Made by a program: the position numbers and the translations under genes
The notes under the pieces: model-generated
What the model saw: the letters and a program-made list of their open reading frames with translations, nothing else
Told to the model about the DNA's origin: nothing
The model's database searches: none
Shown: one piece after another, positions 11,072 to 21,894 of the stretch
Layout of the letters: every line of letters begins with the position of its first letter
Numbering within the stretch: position 1 is the stretch's first letter
DNA from: Choanephora cucurbitarum
Lineage: Eukaryota; Mucoromycota; Mucoromycetes; Mucorales; Choanephoraceae
DNA length: 64,000 nt
Assembly: GCA_025331435.1 (NCBI GenBank)
Contig: JAIWNI010000028.1
Span: 248,001 to 312,000 of the forward strand
Reading direction: 5' to 3'

Positions 11072-13585
11072 ATGCCTCCTAGTCCAACTCGTGTACCTAT
11101 TCGAAGAACTTCCCGCCGGTTCTCTTCAGCGCATGTACCTATGCCTGTCTATCTCGGTGTTGACTTTGAAATCCGAGATGACAATACAAGTTGGTATGCT
11201 ATTTCCGTTCATGATGGCATGTATTCTACCGACTATTACCAAGGCGAGTTGAAGAAGCATGACCCATCCAAGTCTCCCAAAGAAATCATAATGGAAGCAT
11301 TTGACAAGTTGCATGAAATTGTTCAATTGTATTCTATGGCTCAAAACTACAAAGTTCAACTGGTCGCTTGTTCTTATGATATTGGTAATCGTCTGCTAAA
11401 GACAAATGAAGAATTGATAAATTTTGAAGAAATCTATACAATGTCGGATTACTGGCAAGAGTTAGATGCTCTTCCATTCCGTGTAGAAACTCACGCTGTT
11501 TCGGCTGATGAAAGAGCCAGTGCTGCAGTCAGAAAAGCTGTGATGTGGTAAGTAAATTTTAACATGCTCAAGGACATTCTTTACCTAACATCTTGTTTGA
11601 CTAGGTTGAGCCCTAAATACCCTGGCAATTTGCCTCGTATCTCTGTTGGTTACCGTCATGAGGTAAAGTATTAAAGTTCTCACTATTTCCTCCTTCGAAG
11701 TCATATTGACGTCTTTCTTTTGCTCCTATTCTTCTGCTCCTTTCAAATCCCTGTATGTGTAATCTTTCAATGTTAGGTCGAAGGTAAGAAAATAGACTAC
11801 AATGGAGAGTGTACAGTGAAGCTAAAGAAATAACTCTATCATTCAGTGGATTTCAATCATAGCATTACTATGGTCAATTGCCTTGATTATCAGAAAACTG
11901 TGCGTAAACAGACCTGGGACCTATTTCAAAATATGGTTAGTCAATTTAAGGAAAGAAATTTAAAAGTTTCCTTCTTCAATTCAACCCCTCAAGGCGGTGG
12001 AGGTAAGAACATGAACAAGAAGATAGAAAGAAGCAACTCACATTGTATTTCTAGTTGCCCTCATGCGCCATGCATTGATTCGTTTGCTTCATCTGAATGG
12101 TGTTGACGTTCATTGTAAAGTATTACAAAAGGTATTAAGGTTTTAGTGGAGTACACATGAGTTTATATTTTCTTGTTTCTAAAAATAGGGTATGTCGCTC
12201 GGCCCAAGCCTGAAGTGTTCGATATCACAAAAAGAAAATTCCATAATGTCCTTCAAGGCGTCGCTGATTCAAGTGTCTGGCTAACAGATGAAGATAAACA
12301 GGCTTTTATTGACTGGTCGGATGAGAACGTAAGACGCTTTTGGTTAGATGATAATGGACCTATCAAGACCTCAGATGTTATCGTCATTGACGACCCACAA
12401 GGTAAAAAAAAAAAGGGATTTCATGTAAACGGAAAAACTCATTTTCCTTAAAGTTAGTGGCATTATTCCTTACATTCGCCAATATGCTCCCAATACACGT
12501 ATCATCTTTAGATCCCATATCGAAGTTCGTTCTGATTTAATTAAAGGCCAACCTGAAGGTTCTACTGCCAATACTTGGAAGTAAGTGCAGAATACAATGA
12601 ATGGAAAGAAATGGCACTTATGTTTTGACTTAGTTTCCTATGGGACTTTATTAAATTGGCCGACATATTTGTTGCTCATCCCATTAAAGGCTTTGTGCCA
12701 GATGTTGTACCTCCAGAAAATACAGTACTCTTACCTGCTGCTACAGACCCATTGGATGGCCTCAATAAGCCTATGAATGATTGGTGCATTACTTACTATC
12801 AATCCGTATTCAACCGAGTCTGTGTAGATTGTGGTGTGAATGAAGTAGATTGGAACCGTCCTTATATTGTACAGGTGGCTCGTTTTGATCCCTCAAAGGG
12901 TATCCCAGATGTACTTGAAGCCTACCGTCTTTTGCGTCTCAAGATGGATGGCGAATTTGAAGATCACCGAACACCTCAACTTGTGATTTGTGGTCATGGC
13001 TCCATTGATGATCCTGATGGTACATTGATCTTTGAACAAGTTCAAAACACCATCGAGTCAACCAAATTTGCTTTTATTGCCAGTGATATCATTGCTGTGC
13101 GTCTACCACCTTCTGATCAACTGCTGAATATGATCATGCGCTGTTCCTATGTTGCTCTCCAGTTGTCTCACCGTGAAGGTTTCGAAGTCAAGGTGACTGA
13201 AGCCCTACACAAAGGTATTCCAGTGGTTGCCTACAAAGCAGGCGGTATTCCTTTGCAGATTGAGCATGAAAAGAGTGGTTTCTTGTTGCCTATTGGTGAT
13301 ATTGAACAGGTGGCTGATGTTCTCTATAGACTCTTCAAAGAGCCCGAGTTGCATCGTAAGATGAGCACTAATGCAAAGGCGTGTGTGACAGAAGAATTCT
13401 TTACTATCTGGAATGCCATGTCCTGGCTTCACATGTTCCTTGAATTGACAGGCCCTCAACCTGACGAAGTGCATCAAAATGGAGGACTTTTGAATGTCAA
13501 TACACTTAAACACACTACATTAGGTGACCAGCGCAAGGTATCAGAAACCTGGAGAGAGAAATACAACTATGATGATAGCCTTTAA
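11072..13585 (+). CDS. Trehalose phosphorylase / CCG-9-like glycosyltransferase family 4
   Basis: GT4 enzyme of the clock-controlled-gene-9 type, which interconverts trehalose with glucose 1-phosphate and glucose. Eight exons total 2049 nt and give 682 residues: 11072-11547, 11605-11662, 11777-11783, 11847-12002, 12055-12114, 12189-12401, 12454-12580 and 12634-13585. The N-terminal domain is specific to this family. Diagnostic segments are STPQGGGVALMRHALIRLL, HWYVARPKPEVF, IDDPQVSGIIPYIRQ and FRSHIEVRSDL. The catalytic C-terminal part has YIVQVARFDPSKGIPD, SHREGFEVKVTEAL and GIPVVAYKAGGIPLQIEH, with the E-x7-E-like nucleotide-sugar site. Exon 3 is only 7 nt. The intron after it is 63 nt, keeps frame and contains a TAA, so an unspliced reading looks like a broken gene. 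Cytosolic. Confidence 0.88.
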
Positions 13586-13635
13586 ACCAAATAAATTGTA
13601 CCATTCTTTTTTGCTCTTAATTTTTTTTTCTTTTT

Positions 13636-14545
13636 TTATTCAGAAGCATTGGGTTGACGTCTTTTAGCTCCTTCCTTTAGTTTTTCCCATCTTTCTCTAT
13701 ACTTATTCATCAGCGCATCTTGCTTTCTATTTTGTGACCTCAATGTACGATTGGCTTCTTCTAATTCCTTGATCCTATTCACTATTTGTATAGGATTAAA
13801 AAGAAAATTCATACGTCATCCTCCTCATTTGACTTACCAATCTCTACTGTAGTTGGTTGAACATGGCGTATGTTTCTGGAGAGAGGAGAAGCTGTTGCTG
13901 ATCGCGTCATACTAGCATTTTCCTGTGACTGTAATGCTCGTTGCATTTGTCTGTGCACATCATTCTTAAATTGTACTATATTACTCTTCAACAAAGAATG
14001 ATCTACTGAACCCTATACTGTAATGTCAATAAAGCCATTTTCTTTCCTTCTTGTATTACCTTCTCCAAATTTTGTATTCGACTCTTCAGAAAGGCTAATT
14101 GAGCCTTTAACTGTCTATTCTCTTCCCTCAAACTTTCTTTTCGAGTAGGCTTTGCTTCTTTCGATGTTGGAGGTAGAAAGAAAGATTCGCTAATGAGCGC
14201 CATTTCATGCTGAATACGATAGGATTCATCTAGTCCTGACTTTTCTTCGTCTTCTAACTGTGAATCGATAGAGAGTTTGTCCATCATTGGTTCAATCACT
14301 CCCCACAACTTGTTAATAGGATCTTCTATATCCTCTGACTTGAATTGAACGTCAAAATAAGTAGTATCTATAAGGTTGTTTTATTTATTTCTTACCTCAC
14401 TAGGTATAGTTTCTGATTCTCTTGATACAAGCCAAGGTCTCTTATCTTTTGTTGTATGATGATTCTAAGGTTTTGTTTAGCAGACTTGTCAATCTATCAC
14501 TGCAAATCAAACTCACAGCCTTACATCAATGATTGATTTAGACAT
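13636..14545 (-). CDS. Coiled-coil protein of unknown function
   Basis: Not recognised as a named family. Five exons, 14545-14517, 14464-14401, 14338-14060, 14012-13838 and 13781-13636, total 693 nt and give 230 residues. The protein opens with MSKSIIDVRLIIIQQKIRDL. It carries LWGVIEPMMDKL, then a predicted coiled coil (SLREENRQLKAQLAFLKSRI), a polar linker and a second helical stretch near the C-terminus (NRIKELEEANRTLRSQNRKQ) followed by a basic tail, NKYRERWEKLKEGAKRRQ. There is no signal peptide or membrane segment. It lies tail to tail with the trehalose phosphorylase, 50 bp apart. A structural or adaptor role is only a guess. The first two introns use GTGAG donors and are less certain than the rest. 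Confidence 0.65.
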
Positions 14546-15411
14546 AGCTCAGTTAATGCTAAGAAAAGAAAAAAAAAGTGATAACAAAACAAAAAAAGAA
14601 ACTAAATTGCTCGTTAGTTTATCATGTGATTCAATGTTCCATTCTTGTCTAGTTTGCATATAGAGCAACTATTTTCTGATAACATACAAGTAGACAAGGT
14701 TAATTACAGCTATTACTCTACGCGGAAAGAGTGAGAAAAAAAAAGGAAACAGCAAAAGCACTAAATGAAAAATAAGACTTTCTTTCTATCATAAGGTAGA
14801 CATAGGGTGTAACGCAAGTGAATACAAACACCGATTGATCTACAAACACTGTATAATTTTAGCCTCTAGAAGACATAGTAGCTGAATATCCTCCCACATT
14901 CTGTATTAATATGAATTTCTATGTGTCGAAAGAAAAACGCAAGAACAAGTTTATGAGATGAATCAAACAAAGTTGAGTGACTTTGGTTTTATGAGGTTGT
15001 TCATCAAATTGAGAAGAATGGCCAAAATGAATTTGTTCTTTTCGTTGAGAGTAGATGTTCAATCTAACATCTTGTTTGCACTTTACAGAACTGATATTGT
15101 TTAGTACCTATTCTCGATTGTGATGGCACGTTTGGAATTCGTTGAATTGAATCTAGACAAAGTATGAATATGCAGACTAAGCGATAGAATGACATTATAT
15201 AAAGAACAAAGATTAACTATTTATTTTTTGAAAAAAGAAACAGAGGGCCATGAGTTGTTTATTTGTTTGCCTGTATTGGTCAAGGCAAACTCATCCACAT
15301 GTTTTGGAAGAGTTATGCCATAACCGCTTCCCTTTACTAGCTTCTGCATTCCATTTTTGACAAAAAGTCGCCAAATTGCTTGTAGTTAATCGCAGCATCA
15401 ACAGGTAGTCT
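14546..15411. other. Intergenic, no gene seen
   Basis: AT-rich spacer of 0.87 kb upstream of the coiled-coil gene. Nothing recognisable on either strand. Confidence 0.4.
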
Positions 15412-16140
15412 CTATGTTCTTCTTTCATTTTGTTGATGGTGTCGCATGATCTTTTCAAGCAATCCTAGTGTACAAGTGTTATTGACTACAAGATGTTGTT
15501 TGGCTTATATGCTGACTTACAATCAACTTCCAAACAAAATTCCCAAGATCAATGATTTTGTCGATTTGGCTTGCATCAGTGGGTATGTCTGCATACGACA
15601 GGTGCTCAAGTACCTGCACATCTTGAGCTGGCATCTCAAGCGAGCACAGGTGAATGCGTTTGCCTATCATTTTAAAGAAGATAAATCGCTATTAGTGTGA
15701 TGATCAAAGAATACTTATGTAGTGCTTCTACCTCTAGCGTGTCCAAACAGCACCATCAACTCATGCAAAGTGCTTTCAGTGGCAAAATAAAAGGTCCTCA
15801 ATATCTTGCGTAAAAATATCAAAGTACCAAAAGAACCCTTGACATGATCCTTGCCAAACCTACAGTTGTCTGACAACCCACAGGTACCAGAAGTTTCCAG
15901 CAGACACAGCTCAATGCCATCCATCTCAATGAGACCGTCTGCCTTGAATTGCTCGTCTGAGCTGTCCAATAGTAATTCTCCTGTCTTGAACAAGATGTTG
16001 CAGTCTGATAGGTTTGCAGTATTGACTGCCAAGCTCAGGAGCTGCCAAACGAGGAAGTGATTGTACATTGACTTACTTTTGCAGATCTTTGTGCTGTTTT
16101 TTTTTATACATGTGTTGATTAAGATGAAAAAGTCATACAC
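15412..16140 (-). pseudogene. 5'-truncated member of a multi-copy fungal gene family
   Basis: Minus-strand fragment with two plausible introns. Visible segments are SLAVNTANLSDCNILFKTG, SDEQFKADGLIEMDGIELC, LLETSG, FGKDHVKGSFGTL and LFGHARG. After an intron of about 55 nt come KRIHLCSLEMPAQDVQVLE and IPTDASQIDKIIDLGNF, and after another a short exon ending at 15412. The ETSG...HVKGSFGTL pattern is one I associate with a large family of unknown function in Mucorales genomes; this is recall, not a search. No proper 5' exons are visible, and a truncated Tc1-like copy begins about 20 bp further upstream, so the gene is probably an incomplete copy. It could still be transcribed. The fragment at 63.0-64.0 kb looks like the N-terminal part of the same family. 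Confidence 0.5.
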
Positions 16141-16159
16141 ATATTTAGCAACTTGTGAG

Positions 16160-16810
16160 TCATTGTCATTGTCGATTTCATTTCAATGATCATCATCCAA
16201 CAGGGCCTTCATTGTTTGTCTTTCATTTTTTTTGGTATTGCTTTCAATACACTGGTGGTGTATGCACCAAAATCTTTACGATAAACCTGGCCTTATCAAA
16301 ACAAACTACCTTATCCCAGTCAGCTTTTGGCCAGCTTAACCTTTCTTTGACACCGACTAAACACGATTCTTTGTGCCTTCGCTTCAGAGCTTGTTTCTTT
16401 GTTACGACTGCTCCCAAAGCGGACAAAGAGACCTTCTTGCCAGAACTCAAAAAGGGACGATGTTAAGCCCTAATTAGTTCAGTAGGTCAATAACAAACGC
16501 TTGTATCATTCGCTTTCAAACCAGTCTGAGAAAGAAGCCTTTTTCTCCCAGTCGAAGTGTTAAGAAGAGTAGTCTTTGTTTGCTGACGTCTTTTATAAGG
16601 AAGGTTAAGATCTATGACGATCTGAGCAATGTTACTTTGATAAACAAAATTACCAGTTAATCTATCATAATCGTATTCGGAAAAATAGATAAAGGAATGG
16701 GAAAAGAGTGATGAGAAGACCAACAGAACAACAATGGGTTATGTGATCGAATTGCGGAGTTTATAAATCCGCAGCTTATTTTGGTTCACGCACATACACT
16801 TTTTTTGAAC
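16160..16810 (-). mobile_element. Truncated, decayed Tc1/mariner-like transposon copy
   Basis: The N-terminal helix-turn-helix region of a Tc1-type transposase is visible on the minus strand (16723-16487: YQSNIAQIVIDLNLPYKRRQ). The RPKADW-like stretch WPKADWDKVVCFDKARF follows, corresponding to the first catalytic Asp region. The frame is broken and the second half of the transposase is missing. The same peptides and the same terminal DNA occur in the fuller copy at 52.8-54.1 kb, so both belong to one family. The end near 16.75-16.80 kb (TGCGGAGTTTATAAATCCGC) resembles the right end of the other copy with several substitutions. Confidence 0.65.
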
Positions 16811-17202
16811 TTGTTTTGCTGACCTCAATAACGAAGCGTTGGAAAGATTTGCTAGTATCAGGCTGGATATGGATACACTCTTTTTTTTTCTTTTATGAAG
16901 GAATAAGCTTCTGATTAATTGTCAATGTTTACATAGAGTGTTTAGCTTTCTGTGTTAGAGATACACTCATAATTTCATACAATCAAATCTCACTAACCAT
17001 TAAAAAAAAGAAGAAGTGTGTCTAACCAGATTACCTTATTCAATCTTATGGGTTTCATTTCTTTTTTTTTTACTCTGCATTACAGGAGTTTGAAATCCTT
17101 TCTCGATATACCTTTACACTGCTTGTTTTTTTCCCTCTTTATACAATTTTTCTCCTTTCCTTTTTCCTCTCTTACAAGTAAAAAAAAAAAAGACTCTCTA
17201 CA
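16811..17202. other. Intergenic / promoter of LAMTOR1-like gene
   Basis: Short spacer ending in a pyrimidine-rich stretch (about 17100-17180) directly upstream of the LAMTOR1-like start. No gene seen. Confidence 0.4.
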
Positions 17203-17898
17203 ATGGGTTGCTGTGGCAGTAAAGAAGATCACGAAGAAGTAATAGCAGACGATAAACATAGAATAATAAGTTATTTAAACGTCTCTCTTTCTTTCTGTTT
17301 TTTTGTTAACTAGGACGATGTGAATGCACCTTTATTAGACGATCGAGACAGGTATAGAATATAACTACCAAAAAAAAAAAGAACTTCAGCCTTAACTTCG
17401 ATTGTTCAATTGGTCTAGAAATGTTGGTTATACCAATTTCCCAGGTAGTGAACCTATTGATGTTAAAAAAGAACAAGAAGTCTGGAATAGCATCATCGAT
17501 CGAGCTACACAGTAAAATGAGACTAGAGATATTAAAATAATGACAGACTAATAATCATAATACAAAGGAACTTGATTGATATATCAAGCGTACAAACAGA
17601 TCCTTTGCAAGAAACAGACATTGAAGAACGTAAGAAGAAATACCATCATCTCTTAAGCCAAATTCAAACACCCGCACAACCATTCAGCACACCACCGACT
17701 CGAGATACCAACACCATTCTAGACATCTTAACCAATGCAAAGCCTAATGGTGGCATGACAGATGGTGAAGTAGATTGGTTATATCAAACAATGGACGAAA
17801 TTCAAGATGCACTTCATCACGTTGAAATTGAACCTGTAGGCGATATGGTGGTCCATTTGACCATGAGTGATCATAATGCTGCTATTCGTGCTTATTAA
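17203..17898 (+). CDS. LAMTOR1/p18-like Ragulator (EGO complex) anchor subunit
   Basis: Small lipid-anchored scaffold that tethers the Ragulator/EGO complex and Rag GTPases to the lysosome or vacuole for TORC1 signalling. Four exons, 17203-17238, 17314-17351, 17419-17511 and 17568-17898, total 498 nt and give 165 residues. The start yields MGCCGSKE, with Gly2 for myristoylation and Cys3/Cys4 for palmitoylation. It is followed by acidic residues and APLLDD, as in LAMTOR1 (ERTPLL-type segment). The rest is helical, including NSIIDRATQNLIDISS, and fits the LAMTOR1 length of about 160. It is tail to tail with POLA2; the two stop codons are 33 bp apart. The family call rests on the N-terminus, the length and the helix pattern. 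Confidence 0.75.
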
Positions 17899-17931
17899 AT
17901 TCTATGGTTCCTCCCTCTCTCTCTTTTATTA

Positions 17932-19944
17932 TTATAGTTTAAATAAATCCACACGCATTTTACTGTTCTCGTTTTTAGGATACATAGTCACTCGAGCATA
18001 AGTACCACTCGATAGACCTTTACAGAGATGACCAGGATTAATGCAGACTGTACCTTGTACATCCTATGATAATAACATAAGCCAAATTATACACATACAG
18101 TCCATTTAAACTTACTTTAGTAAAGTGCTTTAACTGAGAAGGTAAAATCAAAAGATCAGGTTTCCTTGACAGTTGGATATGATGTAATTGACTAGAGTCA
18201 ATGCTGTCTCCTATAGCATGAGGAAACAGAGGATAAAATGTGTGTTGTTCCAATACATGTTGAACTAGTGTCTGCATTCGATCCACTGGGGCATCATGAG
18301 GATTCCTAAATCCCGAAATAATCTGAATAAGTTTGTCTTGTTCTTTGTATTCATTCATTTACCTCGAAATCTCTTCTCGGGCAAGTCGAAACAAAATATC
18401 GACATGACCAACAGCTATTGTGTGATCATTGATACCAATTGCAGAAGGATTACTGAGCATATGGATACGCTGGTGTTTGATCAGATCAGGAAATGCAGGT
18501 TGAGGAAACAGAGGATACATATGTATGATATCATCCTGATGAGGCATCAACAAGACATGTGTCTGTGGCAAGCTTTCGACCAACTGTTCGAGACGTCTAC
18601 CGATCTGCTCCACAAACAACTGTTCAGGCAATGTCTCTATCTTGCCACTCAACAAACGAGGATGTTGACTTGAGATAAAAGGTCCCATCAGCAAAACGAC
18701 ATCTGGTTTTTGAGTAGCACACATCTGTAACATGTCTTCTAAAGGTTGAAATGAGAGATCGTCATTGAGTGTAAAAGGTCCTGCTGCTACTATCATCTCT
18801 AAAGGCCGGTTATGTTCAACAGACGTCAGTTGATATGTCTCTGGCATAGGTGGCTTATGATACAGACAGGTAAGTTCATGGCCTATCTTATTTTTATGTA
18901 TATAAATACCATCAATAATCTTTCAACAAAGAAGACATCGCCCAAAGCATTACGACCATAGAGACCTACAATCTGACCGGGGAAAAGAGAATAACGATCC
19001 AGACCAGCCAAATCCAGCTTGACACGTCTACCCATACCTAATTCTTTCGATGTCTGTAACATCACCGATCGCTCATTCAATCGACCTTCTGACTCGGATT
19101 GAACATCTGAGCAGATACGGCCATAAGTATAGATACTCTCTTGATTGGGACGTGTAGGATTACTGAAAGATTCAAGTGGAACCTGATGAGCTGCAGCAAT
19201 CAAACTGCCCATGTATTCAATGCGTTCGTCTAAAGTGTCTGCTCTTTCCTTGATCTTTTCAAACATATATCTGTATTCCTGTACTGGATATTGAAGGTGA
19301 CTGAAATGGATTTCGGGCAAAGCTTCGTTTGTCTTCTCAATCAGAGGTAACTCGGCATGGTATTGACTTTCGATCACATGGGCCGCTTTACGTGTTAAGA
19401 ATTGGCTGGACACACTTGAACTACGGGATCATAAGTTTTGATATATACAGAAAAGGCTGAAAAAAAACTTACATTTGTGTATCTGATACTTGTGTAGTAG
19501 GTGTAGGTATCACTTTGTGGTGCTTTGGTGCCATACTGCCTAACATGCTCGACATGAAGTCGTCTACTGAATCTTCTTGTTTTGTTTGAGCAATGCCGTA
19601 ATCAGACAGATCAAAGCCTTGGGTACGCTTTGTGACAACTTTGCCGGTAGTGGTCTTACGAGCCTTGACGGATCGATCAAACTCTCGTTTTAGTGAGTTT
19701 CGAAGGTGCTTTATGTAAGGAATGGTGGGTTTGATAGAGCAGCCTGAGTTTAGGGCAAACGCTTCCCATTTGAACTTGAGATTATCAGGGGTGATTGAAT
19801 ATACAGAACATAATTCAGATACTAGTATAGAGTGAGAAGCCAAGCTAAAGACAGCAAGAAAGAAACAAAGCCCTTACGTTCTTTTGCTACATCTTTTTCT
19901 TGAGGGATATTCAGTTCAAACACGCGTATTACTTCAGCTTCCAT
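17932..19944 (-). CDS. POLA2: DNA polymerase alpha subunit B
   Basis: Regulatory B subunit of the polymerase alpha-primase complex, which starts Okazaki fragments in the nucleus. Six exons, 19944-19878, 19821-19473, 19420-18910, 18853-18363, 18305-18116 and 18063-17932, give 579 residues with all phases consistent. The N-terminal helical domain (SELCSVYSITPDNLKFKWEA) is followed by a linker and the OB fold (YTYGRICSDVQSESEGRLN, SLFPGQIVGLYGRN). The inactive calcineurin-like phosphoesterase domain follows, with IVAAGPFTLNDDLSF, DVVLLMGPFISSQHP and VLLMPHQDDIIH, then YPLFPHA. It ends GTVCINPGHLCKGLSSGTYA. The third intron (56 nt) has its acceptor at CATAAG before CCA; missing it gives a false frameshift. 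Two MluI boxes sit just upstream. Confidence 0.92.
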
Positions 19945-19995
19945 ATTTTTTTTTAGTTTCTATCTAACAAGAAAACCACTAATTCGAGTCCACAA

Positions 19996-20021
19996 ACGCG
20001 TTTTTCGAAAATCAAACGCGT
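19996..20021. promoter_or_regulatory. Two MluI cell-cycle boxes (ACGCGT)
   Basis: ACGCGT occurs at 19996-20001 and 20016-20021, both inside AAACGCGTTTT-like contexts and exactly 20 bp apart. They lie in the 158-bp spacer between the divergent POLA2 and PRMT3 starts, 52-77 bp upstream of POLA2. In yeasts this is the binding site of MBF (Mbp1-Swi6/Cdc10), which drives G1/S expression of DNA-replication genes, so the placement fits. A third ACGCGT (19922-19927) falls inside POLA2 exon 1 and may be coincidental. Confidence 0.6.
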
Positions 20022-20102
20022 TTTCGACAGTCACGTCAGTTTTTATTTTTTTTTAGACTTTTTTTATGCTGTAGGCTTTTTTTTTTTAAACATAACACTA
20101 TC

Positions 20103-21772
20103 ATGGCTAACAGAGAATTTGCCGGATCTCAATACGAGCCTTCTGAATATGATCCTGAAGGTAACAAAAGAAAGAGATCACTTTTGAATGCATCTAAACA
20201 AAACTGGAAACAACAGATCAAGCTTGGGATGATTGGTCCAACGATGAAGAAGAGCAACAAGACTCTCAATGTCTCTTTTGTAGCAATCGTTTTCCTCAAG
20301 CTAAATTAACTTTGGATCACGTAAAACAAAGTCATGGCTTTGATTATATTCATGTGAGACGATCTTTGCATCTCAATTTCTATCAATCTATCCGTCTTAT
20401 CAACTACATTCGTCAACAAGTCAAAGCCAATCCTCAACTCAGTGCTATCGACATGACATTCACTGGTCAAGAACCCTTTTGGAAACAAGACAGTTATTTG
20501 CAGCCTGTACTTGAAGACGATGCTCTCTTGTTTGCTCTTGATGAGCTTGAAGACGAGCCAGAACAACCTGTTGATCTCTCTCGTGTAGAACCCTCTACTG
20601 AACTAGAAAGACAACTTCTCAAGTTAGTTCAGGCTAGTCGTGAACAGACTTCAAACTTGGAAGGTCAATTTGAGGAATACAAGTCAATGGTCAAGCGCAC
20701 CTTTTACGAGCCTCTTGCTCAGAGCGATAAAGGAATAGAAGATCCAGTCAGTATTGCTAATGTAGCCGATGAAAGCAACTATTATTTCAACGGGTATGCA
20801 CAAAACGAAATTCACGAACAAATGTTGAAAGACAAAGCACGTACAGAGGCCTATCGTGACTTTGCCTACGAAAACAAGGATGTGTTTAAGGACAAGGTTG
20901 TGTTGGATGTAGGCTGTGGTACAGGTATCTTGTCCATGTTTGCTGCTCGTGCAGGTGCCAAGCAAGTATTCTCGGTTGACAATTCAGCTATCATTGAAAA
21001 GGCCAAGTTGAACATCAAGGAAAATGGATTAGATCATATCATTACTTGCGTACGTGGTAAGGTAGAGGAAATCAAGTTACCTGTAAACAAAGTCGATATC
21101 ATCGTGTCTGAGTGGATGGGTTATTTCTTGTTGTTTGAAGCCATGTTGGATTCTGTCTTGGTTGCCCGTGATCGTTGGTTGGCACCCAATGGTATCATGG
21201 CACCCAGTCATACACGTATCTTGATCTGTGCTTTAGAGGATGAATCACTCAAGAATGACCGTGTTCATTATTGGAATGATGTCTATGGTTTCAAGATGTC
21301 TGCCATGAAGCCTAATCTTGAGGAAGCCTTGGTTGACTACATTCAACCTCATTCAGTCATGTCTGATGTCGTGACCATCAAGGATTTGTATTTGCAGGAT
21401 ATTACCATCAAACAACTGGATTTCTCAAATCCCTTCAAGATCACAGTGAAGCGCGATGGACAGATCCATGCTTTCTCTGGTTGGTTTGATACTTGGTTTA
21501 CACGCGATGGTCATGCTATTCCCTTGGAAAGAGAAGCACAAAAGGTGGAAGGAGAAGTTTATATGACCACAAGTCCTTTTGGCGAAGATACCCATTGGAA
21601 ACAGACTACTTTTATTTTAGAAGAGAGCCTGGATGTCAAAGCAGGCGATCAAATTGAAGGTGTCTTTACCTGTCATAAGGGCCGTGAAAATCCAAGAGAA
21701 TTAGAGTGTCAAATTGAATATGCTCTTAACAATGGCACCAAAAAGACAGAACATTTCACTTTGCACTCTTAA
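20103..21772 (+). CDS. PRMT3: Protein arginine methyltransferase 3 with C2H2 zinc finger
   Basis: Type I arginine methyltransferase; the family's main substrate is ribosomal protein S2 in the cytosol. Two exons, 20103-20160 and 20217-21772, give 537 residues. The N-terminus holds the PRMT3-specific zinc finger (QCLFCSNRF followed by HVKQSHGFD). A helical linker follows, then YFNGYAQNEIHEQMLKD. The SAM site is VVLDVGCGTGILSMFAARAG. The double-E loop is SEWMGYFLLFEAMLDSV with both catalytic Glu residues, and the THW loop region reads EDTHWKQT. All core motifs are intact. It shares a 158-bp divergent promoter with POLA2. An open frame that reads through the intron gives a misleading 68-residue product. 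Confidence 0.93.
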
Positions 21773-21894
21773 GCTTTTTAGTAATATTTTGTTATTATTT
21801 TTTGTATATAAATAGATGACTATAAAAGGTGTAACATCAAAGAAAATCTCCCCTCAGAGTTCTTAATTATTATTATTTTTTTTTTCACTTCAAT

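Noticed and set aside
11831..11833. In-frame TAA in the trehalose phosphorylase gene, suggesting a pseudogene or stop readthrough
   Set aside because: The codon lies inside a 63-nt GT-AG intron that keeps frame when removed; the spliced product matches the family on both sides.
18850..18915. Apparent +1 frameshift in POLA2 after ...GDVFFVERLL
   Set aside because: A 56-nt intron (18909-18854) with a GTATTT donor and CATAAG acceptor joins ATG to CCA in phase 0. The joined protein fits the family, so no frameshift is needed.
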